Below are positions 8,340-16,715 of a DNA stretch of 64,000 bases, piece after piece. This DNA is from Bacteroidota bacterium (lineage in GTDB: Bacteria; Bacteroidota; Bacteroidia; Chitinophagales; Chitinophagaceae): contig JACPEA010000013.1 in the NCBI GenBank assembly GCA_016183765.1, forward strand, positions 496,001 through 560,000, written 5' to 3'. The translations under genes and the position numbers were made by a program. Every line of letters starts with the position of its first letter. Position 1 is the stretch's first letter. Under the pieces are notes generated by a model that saw only the letters and a program-made list of their open reading frames with translations, was not told where the DNA came from and ran no database searches.

Positions 8340-9521
8340 ATGTTACAACAAAAAATACAAGAACTTGCCCGTCAGTATGCTGCGGAATTCATTGCCGTTC
8401 GGCAACACCTGCATGCCAATCCGGAGCTGAGTTACCAGGAATTTGAGACCAGTAAGTTTGTACAGGAAAAACTGCGTGCCTTTGGGATACCTCTTGAAGT
8501 GAAAGCGACCACCGGTGTGATGGGTATCATTACAGGTAAAAATCCGGATAGCCGGGTGATTGCCCTGCGTGCTGATATGGATGCATTGCCGATCATGGAG
8601 GAAAATGAAGTTGGGTATAAATCGAAGAACCCCGGTGTTATGCACGCCTGTGGACATGATGTTCACACAACCATATTGTTGGGTGCGGCCAGGATCTTGC
8701 AGGAATTGAAACAGGAATGGGAAGGCACTATTAAGCTTTTTTTTCAGCCGGGTGAAGAAAGAAATCCGGGCGGTGCGAGCTATATGATCAAAGAAGGTGT
8801 GCTGGAGGATCCCAAACCGAGGGGTATCTATGGATTACATGTACACCCCGGTCTGGATCTGGGTAAACTGAGTTTCCGGAAAGGCCGGGTGATGGCCAGT
8901 GCGGATGAATTATATATTACGGTGAAAGGCAAAGGAGGTCATGCTGCGGCGCCGCATGTAACCGTAGATACGATCCTGGTGGCATCGCAACTGATACAAA
9001 GTCTGCAGCAGATCATATCCAGGAACAATAATCCCCTTTCTCCCTCTGTGTTATCTATCTGTTCCATACAGGGCGGACATACCACAAATGTAATTCCCAG
9101 CGAGGTTAAGCTCATGGGTACTTTCCGGGCCATGGATGAAAGCTGGCGCACCAAAGCACATGAGCTGATCCGAAACCAGGTAAAAGGTATAGCCGAAGCT
9201 ACCGGGGCCGAAATTGATCTGCATATTGATATCGGCTACCCAACGGTTGACAATGATCCGGTACTTACGGAGAAGGGCTGGAAACTGGCAGAAGCCTATA
9301 TGGGAAAGGAACAGGTGGAAGAAACGGAGATCAGGATGGGTGCAGAAGACTTTGGGTTTTATACCCAGGTGATACCGGGCTGTTTTTACCGGCTGGGTGT
9401 CAGGAACGAAGCAAAAGGCATTATTCACAATGTACATACGCCCCGATTTGATATTGATGAACGGGCCATCGAGACCGGTATGGGCATGATGGCCTGGCTG
9501 GGAGCGGCTACTCAGGTATAA
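8340..9521 (+). CDS. M20 family amidohydrolase (N-acyl amino acid or hippurate hydrolase type)
   Basis: This 393-aa M20D metallo-amidohydrolase hydrolyses N-acyl amino acids or related amides; the substrate cannot be read from sequence. Metal and catalytic motifs appear in order: LRADMDALPI (about 78-87), MHACGHDVHT (about 101-110), the catalytic-glutamate motif PGEERNPGG (about 137-145), GLHVHP (about 164), the dimerisation-lid segment KGKGGHAAAPH (about 196-206), and RMGAEDFGFYTQ (about 321-332) with the late NVHTPRFDIDE. No signal peptide is seen, so it is probably cytoplasmic. It is the last gene of the deoC-SPOR run. Confidence 0.92.
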   Translation: MLQQKIQELARQYAAEFIAVRQHLHANPELSYQEFETSKFVQEKLRAFGIPLEVKATTGVMGIITGKNPDSRVIALRADMDALPIMEENEVGYKSKNPGVMHACGHDVHTTILLGAARILQELKQEWEGTIKLFFQPGEERNPGGASYMIKEGVLEDPKPRGIYGLHVHPGLDLGKLSFRKGRVMASADELYITVKGKGGHAAAPHVTVDTILVASQLIQSLQQIISRNNNPLSPSVLSICSIQGGHTTNVIPSEVKLMGTFRAMDESWRTKAHELIRNQVKGIAEATGAEIDLHIDIGYPTVDNDPVLTEKGWKLAEAYMGKEQVEETEIRMGAEDFGFYTQVIPGCFYRLGVRNEAKGIIHNVHTPRFDIDERAIETGMGMMAWLGAATQV

Positions 9522-9549
9522 ATACCCTTTTTTTTGGGTGTAAAAACGG

Positions 9550-9580
9550 TTTTCCCGGATTTGTCAGGAAGCTATTTTTG
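9550..9580 (+). promoter_or_regulatory. Promoter of the ORF6N gene
   Basis: TATTTTTG at 9573-9580 matches TAnnTTTG exactly, and TTTT at 9550-9553 lies 19 bases upstream in the -33 position. The predicted start site falls a few bases before the ATG at 9595, giving a very short leader. Confidence 0.45.
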
Positions 9581-9594
9581 ACAAAATCCTTCCC

Positions 9595-10119
9595 ATGGAC
9601 ATTGAACTGATCCAGGAGCGGATCTATTTGATCCGCGGCCAGAAAGTAATGCTTGACTTTGACTTGGCTTCTTTATATGAAGTGGAAGTAAGACGGCTGA
9701 AAGAAGCTGTGCGTAGAAACAGGCCCCGTTTTCCGGAGGATTTTATGTATGAACTTACCCGGGAAGAATACGGGTTTCTAAGGTCGCAATTTGCGACCTT
9801 AGAAACCGGCGGAAGAGGAAAGTACGCCAAGTATGCTCCTTTTGCATTTACCGAACAGGGAATAGCTATGTTGAGTGGCGTACTTCATAGTGAGCGGGCC
9901 ATTGCGATGAATATTTCGATCATGCGGGCATTTATAGCCATGCGCCGGTTTCTGTATCAGTATAATGAGCTGACGGAACAGATCAGCGATATCAGGCGCT
10001 CTGTGGCCAATCACAATGAACAGCTTTCCCAGATCTATGATGCCATAGAAAACCTGCTGGATGAAAAGCAGGACCTGCAAACCTGGCGGGAACGGGAAAG
10101 GATCGGTTTCAGGCCATAA
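9595..10119 (+). CDS. ORF6N domain protein
   Basis: The ORF6N domain (about residues 1-120) was first noted in phage and mobile-element proteins and is presumed to bind DNA. The signature is clear: VMLDFDLASLYEVEVRRLKEAV-like region, NRPRFPEDFMYELT, LRSQFATL, and FTEQGIAMLSGVL with NISIMRAFIAMRR. A coiled-coil tail follows (about 125-165). It stands alone downstream of its own promoter with no phage genes nearby. Codons 60-71 contain a 35-base palindrome (9773-9807), reported separately. Its biological role is not established, and a solo accessory regulator is plausible. Confidence 0.9.
   Translation: MDIELIQERIYLIRGQKVMLDFDLASLYEVEVRRLKEAVRRNRPRFPEDFMYELTREEYGFLRSQFATLETGGRGKYAKYAPFAFTEQGIAMLSGVLHSERAIAMNISIMRAFIAMRRFLYQYNELTEQISDIRRSVANHNEQLSQIYDAIENLLDEKQDLQTWRERERIGFRP
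9773..9807. repeat. 35-base near-perfect palindrome inside the ORF6N coding region
   Basis: A 17-base arm (9773-9789) and its exact reverse complement (9791-9807) are separated by a single base. It encodes the conserved LRSQFATLET stretch, so the palindrome coexists with protein constraint. Either DNA strand reads LRSQ(F/I)ATL. It could form a cruciform or hairpin, or act as an operator. Confidence 0.85.
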
Positions 10120-10261
10120 ATTGCTTAGCTTCTTTCCATTCAATATATCGTATTTTCGCAGTTCATGAAGTCGCTCCGGTTCAGTAGCGAACCGGCAGTA
10201 CAAGTGAGTGACACAACAGGAGTCGACCCGGGTTGTGTTGCCGGTAACCTAAAAAAAAGCT

Positions 10262-12604
10262 ATGGCCAAACATATAGACCTTCGACGGGAACAGGCCCTG
10301 GAATATCATGCCAGCGGACGTCCCGGAAAAATTGAAGTAGTTCCCACCAAAGAAGCCAAAACACAAAGAGACCTTTCGCTGGCGTATAGTCCGGGTGTGG
10401 CTGAACCCTGTAAAGAGATTGCATCCAATACCGAGGAAGTGTATAAATACACTGCCAAGGGTAACCTGGTGGCGGTGATCAGTAATGGTACGGCGGTACT
10501 GGGCCTGGGTGATATTGGTCCCGAAGCCAGTAAACCTGTGATGGAGGGGAAGGGTGTATTGTTCAAGATCTTTGCCGACATAGATGTGTTCGATATTGAG
10601 ATCAATGAAAAAGATCCGGAGAAATTTGTGCAGATCGTTAAAGCGCTGGAGCCGACTTTTGGAGGCATTAACCTGGAAGACATCAAAGCGCCCGAATGTT
10701 TTTACATAGAGCAGGAGCTGAGAAAACAGATGAATATCCCGGTAATGCATGATGACCAGCATGGCACCGCGATCATCAGTAGTGCTGCTTTACTGAATGC
10801 ACTGGAATTACAGAAGAAGAAGATCGAGAAAGTGAGATTTGTGATCAACGGCGCTGGCGCGGCCGCCATGGCCTGTATACAGTTGTATGTGGCCCTGGGT
10901 GCGCGTTACGAGAATTTTATTTTGTTTGATAAGGACGGTGTGTTACACGAGGGCCGGACAGATCTGGGCCCGATCAGGGAGAAATTTGCAGTAAAGAAAA
11001 GTGACTGGACCTTAGCTGCCGCCATGAAAGATGCGGACGTGTTCCTGGGCCTGAGTGTAAGTAATGTGGTTACACAGGATATGGTCAAGAGTATGGCAAA
11101 AAATCCCATCGTGTTTGCCATGGCCAATCCTGATCCTGAGATCACTTATGAAGATGCCACGGCGGTCCGGAAAGATATCATCATGGCTACCGGCCGGACG
11201 GATTATCCGAACCAGGTGAACAATGTATTGGGTTTTCCCTACATTTTCCGGGGTGCTTTGGATGTGCGTGCCACGCAGATCAACGAAGCCATGAAACTGG
11301 CGGCGGTGCGCGCTTTGGCCGACCTGGCAAAATCACCTGTACCGGATATTGTGAACATGGCATACAACCAGAATAATATGTCGTTCGGTTCCGAGTACAT
11401 CATTCCCAAACCGCTTGACCCAAGATTGCTGGCAACCGTGGCTCCCGCAGTAGCAAAAGCTGCGGTGGAAACAGGTGTTGCGCAAAAAGACATTCTCAAT
11501 TGGGAGGCATATACACTGGAATTGAATAAACGGTTGGGACTGGATAACCAGTTGATCCGTTTGATCGGTAACAAAGCAAGAAGAGATCCGAAGCGACTGG
11601 TATTTGCCGAGGCGGATAACCTGAAAATTTTAAAAGCGGCCAGTATTTTATATGATGATGGCGTTGCTTACCCTATATTGCTGGGTGATCCTGTAAAGAT
11701 CAACCGGATTGCAGAAGAGAACAATATTGACCTTACGGATATCCCGATCATAGATCCGAGAAGTGATGAGATGGAAGCGAAGCGTGAGTTCTACAGTGAA
11801 TTATTCTTCCAGAAACGTCATCGCAAGGGCGTGAATAAATATGAGAGCCTGAAGATCATGAAAGACCGGAACCACTTCGGTTGTATGATGGTGGAAACAG
11901 GAGATGCGGATGCGATGCTGTCGGGCCTGACCAAAAATTACGCGGAAGCGATCCGCCCGGCCTTACAGATCATAGGAACGGAGGAAGGGGTGAAAAAGAT
12001 AGCGGGCATGTATCTGCTGCTTACCAAAAAAGGGCCATTGTTCCTGGCAGATACCACGGTCAATTTTAATCCAACGGCAGAAGAGCTGGCAGATATTACC
12101 ATGATGGTGGCCAAGGAAGTGCGCAACTTTAACCTGGTGCCCCGTATTGCCATGCTGAGTTACAGCAATTTCGGAAGCAGTGATTCGCGGGAGGCCCGGC
12201 TGGTGGCAGAAGCTACCTGCATACTGAAGCAACGGAACCCTTCGCTGATAGTGGATGGTGAAATGCAGGGAAGCCTGGCTTTCAATAAAGAGATACTGCG
12301 CGATAATTATCCCTTCAGCGAGCTGGTGGATGAAGATGTGAATGTGCTCATGTTCCCTAACCTGACATCGGGTAACGTAACGTATAACCTGCTGAAAGAA
12401 GTGGGTGGCGCTGATGCGATCGGCCCGATATTGCTGGGATTGAAAAAACCGGTACACGTGCTGCAATTGGGAAGTACGGTGCGGAGCATCATCAATATGG
12501 CATTGGTAGCCGTGGTGGATGCGCAATTGAAATGCCGCATCAATACCGATGAAGTGGTACAGCGGAGCGTATGGTGGAAGCGCCTGAAGAAGCGTAAAAA
12601 ATAA
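10262..12604 (+). CDS. maeB: NADP-dependent malic enzyme with C-terminal phosphotransacetylase-like domain
   Basis: MaeB decarboxylates malate to pyruvate and makes NADPH. The 780-aa length fits the hybrid class. The malic enzyme part (about 1-430) shows [26 protein letters not shown], the metal-binding [15 protein letters not shown] and [10 protein letters not shown], the Rossmann loop [10 protein letters not shown] and MANPDPEI. The remainder (about 440-780) resembles phosphate acetyltransferase, with AILSYSN-like and [11 protein letters not shown] segments. In known hybrids this domain binds acetyl-CoA and regulates the enzyme rather than acting as a transferase. The 142-base upstream spacer shows no sure promoter. 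It appears to be monocistronic. Confidence 0.96.
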   Translation: MAKHIDLRREQALEYHASGRPGKIEVVPTKEAKTQRDLSLAYSPGVAEPCKEIASNTEEVYKYTAKGNLVAVISNGTAVLGLGDIGPEASKPVMEGKGVLFKIFADIDVFDIEINEKDPEKFVQIVKALEPTFGGINLEDIKAPECFYIEQELRKQMNIPVMHDDQHGTAIISSAALLNALELQKKKIEKVRFVINGAGAAAMACIQLYVALGARYENFILFDKDGVLHEGRTDLGPIREKFAVKKSDWTLAAAMKDADVFLGLSVSNVVTQDMVKSMAKNPIVFAMANPDPEITYEDATAVRKDIIMATGRTDYPNQVNNVLGFPYIFRGALDVRATQINEAMKLAAVRALADLAKSPVPDIVNMAYNQNNMSFGSEYIIPKPLDPRLLATVAPAVAKAAVETGVAQKDILNWEAYTLELNKRLGLDNQLIRLIGNKARRDPKRLVFAEADNLKILKAASILYDDGVAYPILLGDPVKINRIAEENNIDLTDIPIIDPRSDEMEAKREFYSELFFQKRHRKGVNKYESLKIMKDRNHFGCMMVETGDADAMLSGLTKNYAEAIRPALQIIGTEEGVKKIAGMYLLLTKKGPLFLADTTVNFNPTAEELADITMMVAKEVRNFNLVPRIAMLSYSNFGSSDSREARLVAEATCILKQRNPSLIVDGEMQGSLAFNKEILRDNYPFSELVDEDVNVLMFPNLTSGNVTYNLLKEVGGADAIGPILLGLKKPVHVLQLGSTVRSIINMALVAVVDAQLKCRINTDEVVQRSVWWKRLKKRKK

Positions 12605-12706
12605 TTTCACCGGCAACTAAGATGGAACAAATGGTTGAGCAGCATAACAAGCAGTAATGCAAGGGGCAATTACTGATTACTAATTATTCATTCCTAATTA
12701 TCCCTT

Positions 12707-13444
12707 ATGTCGTTTTTCACACATTTCGGTACGTATCTTCTCATGTTAAAAGGAATGTTCACCAAACCCGAGAACTGGCGCATGTACTGGAAGGAGTTCA
12801 TGCATCAGTGTGTGGAGATCGGCGTGGGGGCATTGCCGATCGTGGTGATCATTTCCCTGTTCCTGGGTGCGGTAACCACCATACAGACGGCCTACCAGCT
12901 GGTGAGTCCGCTGGTACCGCAATCGACCATTGCCCAGATCGTTCGCGATAGTATGATCCTGGAACTGTCCCCTACCGTGGTAAGTATCGTATTGGCGGGT
13001 GTGGTAGGCAGTAAAATCGCCAGTGAACTGGGAAATATGCGGATCAGTGAACAGATCGATGCGCTGGAGATCATGGGTATCAATACCAAGAGTTACCTGA
13101 TCTTGCCCAAAATACTGGGTTCCCTGGTGGTGATACCTTGCCTGATCATCATTTCTGCTGTACTGGGTATCTGGGGTGGACGTTTTGCGGGTTCCCTGTC
13201 GGGTATCCTGGCCACAGATATCTATGATATCGGCCTTCGGCAGAATCTGAACCTGTATAACATCAATTTTGCGTTATACAAATCATATACGTTTGCCTTC
13301 ATCCTCAGCAGTATACCTGCTTATTTCGGGTACAATGTAAAAGGTGGTTCCCTGGAGATCGGAAGGGCCAGCACCAGCGCTGTGGTAGTGAGCTGTATCC
13401 TCATACTGCTGGCCGATTATGCACTGGCCGCACTGCTATTGTAA
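12707..13444 (+). CDS. MlaE family lipid ABC transporter permease
   Basis: This 245-aa multi-pass membrane protein belongs to the MlaE/YrbE (TTG2-type) permeases that move phospholipids between inner and outer membranes. Typical segments are GALPIVVIISLFLGAV, the loop TVVSIVLAGVVGSKIASELG, RISEQIDALEIMGI and the C-terminal GYNVKGGSLEIGRASTSAVV. The ATPase and MCE substrate-binding partners are usually next door, but none follows here, so they must be elsewhere in the genome. The 102-base upstream spacer is AT-rich and repetitive, similar to other spacers here. Confidence 0.93.
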   Translation: MSFFTHFGTYLLMLKGMFTKPENWRMYWKEFMHQCVEIGVGALPIVVIISLFLGAVTTIQTAYQLVSPLVPQSTIAQIVRDSMILELSPTVVSIVLAGVVGSKIASELGNMRISEQIDALEIMGINTKSYLILPKILGSLVVIPCLIIISAVLGIWGGRFAGSLSGILATDIYDIGLRQNLNLYNINFALYKSYTFAFILSSIPAYFGYNVKGGSLEIGRASTSAVVVSCILILLADYALAALLL

Positions 13445-13543
13445 CTCCTGTATTAAATTTTTTACTCAAGCCACTACTTGTTACTTTTAAGGTAATAAAG
13501 GGCATTATTTTGGCATGTCATTCCTTTACCAAGTACACAGTGT

Positions 13544-14035
13544 ATGAACCCGGGATTTTCGTCTTTTCAAAAACAGATCACCCATCCGCTGAAGTTCAGG
13601 CTGTTCATGCTGAAGAAACTTCCTTCGGCTTATTTTGCCGGCCTTCGCATCAGGTCGTTTAACGAAAAAAATGCAGTCATCACCGTCCGCTATAACTGGT
13701 TTACCCAAAACCCCTTTCGTTCCATGTATTTTGCCGTGCAGGCCATGGCTGCAGAAATGAGTACGGGGTTACTGGCATCAGGACAGGTGTACCAGAGAAA
13801 CCCGGCTGTAAGTATGCTGGTGATAGGATTGGAAGCGAAATTTTTAAAAAGAGCCACAGGTCTTATTGCATTCACCTGCACCGACGGGGATGCCATTGAG
13901 AGTGCGGTGGAACAAGCGATTGCAACCGGAGAAGGCCGAACGATCACCTGCAGGTCAATAGGGACCAATGAAGCCGGCGAGCAGGTATCGGAATTCCTGG
14001 TTAGCTGGAGTTTTAAAGCAAAAGCACGTAAGTAA
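13544..14035 (+). CDS. DUF4442 domain protein (hotdog thioesterase-like)
   Basis: This 163-aa protein has the DUF4442 pattern, a hotdog-fold relative of acyl-CoA thioesterases. The segments FAGLRIRSFNEKNAVITVRY, NPFRSMYFAVQAMAAEMSTG and FLKRATGLIAFTC are recognisable. Its substrate is unknown, and a housekeeping thioester hydrolase is a reasonable but unproven guess. No signal peptide is present. It is separated from both neighbours by spacers of about 75-100 bases. Confidence 0.82.
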   Translation: MNPGFSSFQKQITHPLKFRLFMLKKLPSAYFAGLRIRSFNEKNAVITVRYNWFTQNPFRSMYFAVQAMAAEMSTGLLASGQVYQRNPAVSMLVIGLEAKFLKRATGLIAFTCTDGDAIESAVEQAIATGEGRTITCRSIGTNEAGEQVSEFLVSWSFKAKARK

Positions 14036-14067
14036 AGCGTGTGTTTTATTAATTTTTAAATGCCGTA

Positions 14068-14104
14068 GGTAAGAACAGGGTTGTTCTTCCTGCAGGGTAG
14101 GAGG
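14068..14104 (+). promoter_or_regulatory. Hairpin followed by a strong Shine-Dalgarno site upstream of the beta-CASP gene
   Basis: AAGAACA (14071-14077) pairs with TGTTCTT (14082-14088) around a 4-base loop and can extend to GG/CC with one bulge. AGGAGG at 14099-14104 then lies 4 bases before the ATG at 14109. Extended Shine-Dalgarno sites are uncommon in this group, so this leader may be translationally regulated. Confidence 0.45.
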
Positions 14105-14108
14105 AATT

Positions 14109-15509
14109 ATGAAAATAGCATTTCACGGAGCTGCCAGAACCGTTACCGGTTCCAAACACCTGATCACACTTCAGAACGGGAAAAAATTATTGCTGGATTG
14201 CGGGCTTTTCCAGGGATTGGGGAAAGATACGGCACCGATGAATGAAGACTTTGGTTTTGATCCTGCTTCAGTGGATTATCTTGTCCTGTCACATGCGCAT
14301 ATAGATCATTGCGGTCAGATACCTCATGTGGTAAAACATGGATACACAGGCCCCATCTATGCAACACCTGCTACCAAAGAACTGGCGGGGATCTTATTGG
14401 AAGATTCTGCACAGATACAGAGGGATGATACCCGGTTCATCAATAAACGACGTGCCAAACAGGGCTTGCCCCCTTATGAGCCGATATACGACCTGGAAGA
14501 TGCGGCCAAAGCGTTAGAACAGTTTACAACAGTCAACTATAATGTGTGGGCCCGTATTGATGAAAGTATCGAAGTGATGTTTACCGATGCGGGACATATT
14601 ATCGGGAGTGCAGCAGTTCATCTTCGGATCACAGAAAAGGGAAAGACTACCTGCATCAGTTTCAGCGGTGATGTAGGGCGTTATAATGATGCTATCCTGC
14701 GATCACCCGATATTTTTCCACAGGCAGATTATATCATCCTGGAAAGCACTTACGGTAATAAACTGCATGATGAAGTGCATGGCACTGTGGATACGCTGTA
14801 CGACTGGGTGCATAAGACCTGTATTGAGAAAAAAGGGAAACTGATCATACCTGCATTCAGTGTCGGGCGCACGCAGGAGATCCTTTATGCATTGAACCAG
14901 CTGGAAGTGGAGAACCGCCTGCCATCTGTGCCGTATTATGTGGATAGTCCGCTAAGCAGGGAAGCTACCGCGGTACTGAAGAATTATCCGCAGTATTTCA
15001 ATAAACGCATTAGACGGATCATGCAGACTGATAATGATCCTTTTGATTTCAGGGGACTTAATTTTATCAAAACGGTAGACGAAAGCAAGAACCTCAATAA
15101 CCTGCCGCAACCCTGTGTCATCATCTCAGCCAGTGGCATGGCAGATGCGGGACGGGTAAAACACCATATCATGAATAATATTCATGATGCAAAGAATACC
15201 ATCCTGATGGTGGGTTATTGTGAGCCTCATTCACTGGGCGGCCGTTTGATGGCGGGAGTCAAGGAAGTAAAGATATTTGGTGAGATGTTTCCCGTGATCG
15301 CCGAAGTAGGACAGATGCGCAGCATGAGTGCGCATGGTGATTACGACGATCTTTGCCAGTTCCTTGCCTGCCAGGATCCCGCTATGGTACAGACACTCTT
15401 TCTGGTGCATGGCGAGTATGAGGTGCAGCAGGACTTTGCACGAAGGCTGGTGCGTAAAGGCTTCAAGGAAGTAGTGATCCCCGAAATGCATTATGAAACT
15501 TCTCTCTGA
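14109..15509 (+). CDS. Beta-CASP metallo-beta-lactamase-fold RNase (CPSF/YSH1-like)
   Basis: This 466-aa enzyme combines a metallo-beta-lactamase core with a beta-CASP insertion and a C-terminal RMMBL segment, the layout of CPSF73-like ribonucleases. Zinc ligand motifs are SHAHIDHCGQIP (about 59-70), DAGHIIGSAAVH (about 160-171), FSGDVGRYND (about 186) and the late SAHGDYDD. Beta-CASP motifs include ESTYGN, PAFSVGRTQEIL and ISASGMADAGR, and LVHGEY lies near the C-terminus. It probably cuts or trims RNA in the cytoplasm; the target is unknown. A hairpin and an unusually strong ribosome-binding site precede it. Confidence 0.92.
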   Translation: MKIAFHGAARTVTGSKHLITLQNGKKLLLDCGLFQGLGKDTAPMNEDFGFDPASVDYLVLSHAHIDHCGQIPHVVKHGYTGPIYATPATKELAGILLEDSAQIQRDDTRFINKRRAKQGLPPYEPIYDLEDAAKALEQFTTVNYNVWARIDESIEVMFTDAGHIIGSAAVHLRITEKGKTTCISFSGDVGRYNDAILRSPDIFPQADYIILESTYGNKLHDEVHGTVDTLYDWVHKTCIEKKGKLIIPAFSVGRTQEILYALNQLEVENRLPSVPYYVDSPLSREATAVLKNYPQYFNKRIRRIMQTDNDPFDFRGLNFIKTVDESKNLNNLPQPCVIISASGMADAGRVKHHIMNNIHDAKNTILMVGYCEPHSLGGRLMAGVKEVKIFGEMFPVIAEVGQMRSMSAHGDYDDLCQFLACQDPAMVQTLFLVHGEYEVQQDFARRLVRKGFKEVVIPEMHYETSL

Positions 15510-15545
15510 TCATTACCCGATTCAATTGTTCAAGTAACAGCAACC

Positions 15546-16715
15546 ATGGAAAACAATCTTCCTGTTTCTTCCCGTATCAAGGAAATATACCAACAGCAAT
15601 TTGGAACACCTGCCTGTATTGTCCGGTCGCCTGGCAGGATCAACCTGATAGGGGAGCATACCGATTATAACCTGGGTTTTGTATTACCGGCTGCCATTGA
15701 TAAAGCCATTTATGTGGCGATCGGGAAAAGAGATGACGGCCGGATAGGTCTTTATGCCGCAGATCTTGACCGGTCTTATGAAGGATCGATATCTGATATA
15801 CGCGTTTCCGGACAACACTGGCCCGACTATGTTCTCGGTGTGGTGCAGCAGTTACAGAAAGCGGGCCACAGGCTGGCGGGCTTCTCTGCTGTGATTCTGG
15901 GAGATGTTCCCCTGGGGGCAGGACTTTCCTCCTCTGCTGCATTGGAATGTGCCACGGTGTTTGCGCTGAATGAACTTTTCCAATTGGGATTGGAAAAACG
16001 GAATATGGTGCAACTGGCACAGAAGGCAGAGAATGAATTTGTGGGATTGCAGTGTGGGATCATGGACCCCTTTGCCAGTGTGTTTGGCAAAAAGGGGCAG
16101 GTGATACGGCTCGACTGCCGTTCGCTGGAATATGCTTATATGCCTTTCTCCACCGAAACATACAAGATCGTTCTGTTTGACACAGGAGTAAAACATTCAC
16201 TGGCCTCATCTGAATACAACCTGCGCAGGCAGGAATGCGAGGAGGGAATCCGCATCATACAAAAAGCCTACCCGCAGGTACGTTCATTGCGGGATGCCGA
16301 GATCTCTATGGTGAACGAATGTTTGCAGACGGGAGATCCGGTTGTATACAAGCGCTGCAAATATGTGGTAGAAGAGATCTCCCGTTTACAGGAAGCCTGT
16401 GATGACCTGGTGAACAACGATCTTACAGCATTTGGTAAGAAGATGTTCGCCACGCATGATGGCCTGAGCCGGCTGTATGAAGTAAGCTGTCCAGAGGCCG
16501 ATGCACTGGTAGCTATGGTGCGTAACCGGCCGGAGGTATTGGGCGCACGAATGATGGGCGGTGGTTTTGGTGGATGCACCATCAACATAGTACAACAGGA
16601 TGCGATACCGGAATTGGTAGCGGTCGTAGAAAAAGACTACAAAGAAAGGTTTGACAGGGAATTGAAAACCTATATCGTCAATATTGATGAGGGAACTACA
16701 CTGGTAACCATATGA
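15546..16715 (+). CDS. galK: Galactokinase
   Basis: GalK phosphorylates alpha-D-galactose at C1 for the Leloir pathway. The 389-aa GHMP-kinase has the galactokinase signature GRINLIGEHTDYNLGFVLP (about residues 29-47), the ATP-binding GDVPLGAGLSSSAALE loop (about 118-133), the FVGLQCGIMDPFAS segment with the catalytic Asp, and GARMMGGGFGGCTI near the C-terminus. No other Leloir genes are present. Its stop overlaps the ATG of the MutS-like gene by 4 bases (ATGA), so the two are translationally coupled. Confidence 0.96.
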   Translation: MENNLPVSSRIKEIYQQQFGTPACIVRSPGRINLIGEHTDYNLGFVLPAAIDKAIYVAIGKRDDGRIGLYAADLDRSYEGSISDIRVSGQHWPDYVLGVVQQLQKAGHRLAGFSAVILGDVPLGAGLSSSAALECATVFALNELFQLGLEKRNMVQLAQKAENEFVGLQCGIMDPFASVFGKKGQVIRLDCRSLEYAYMPFSTETYKIVLFDTGVKHSLASSEYNLRRQECEEGIRIIQKAYPQVRSLRDAEISMVNECLQTGDPVVYKRCKYVVEEISRLQEACDDLVNNDLTAFGKKMFATHDGLSRLYEVSCPEADALVAMVRNRPEVLGARMMGGGFGGCTINIVQQDAIPELVAVVEKDYKERFDRELKTYIVNIDEGTTLVTI

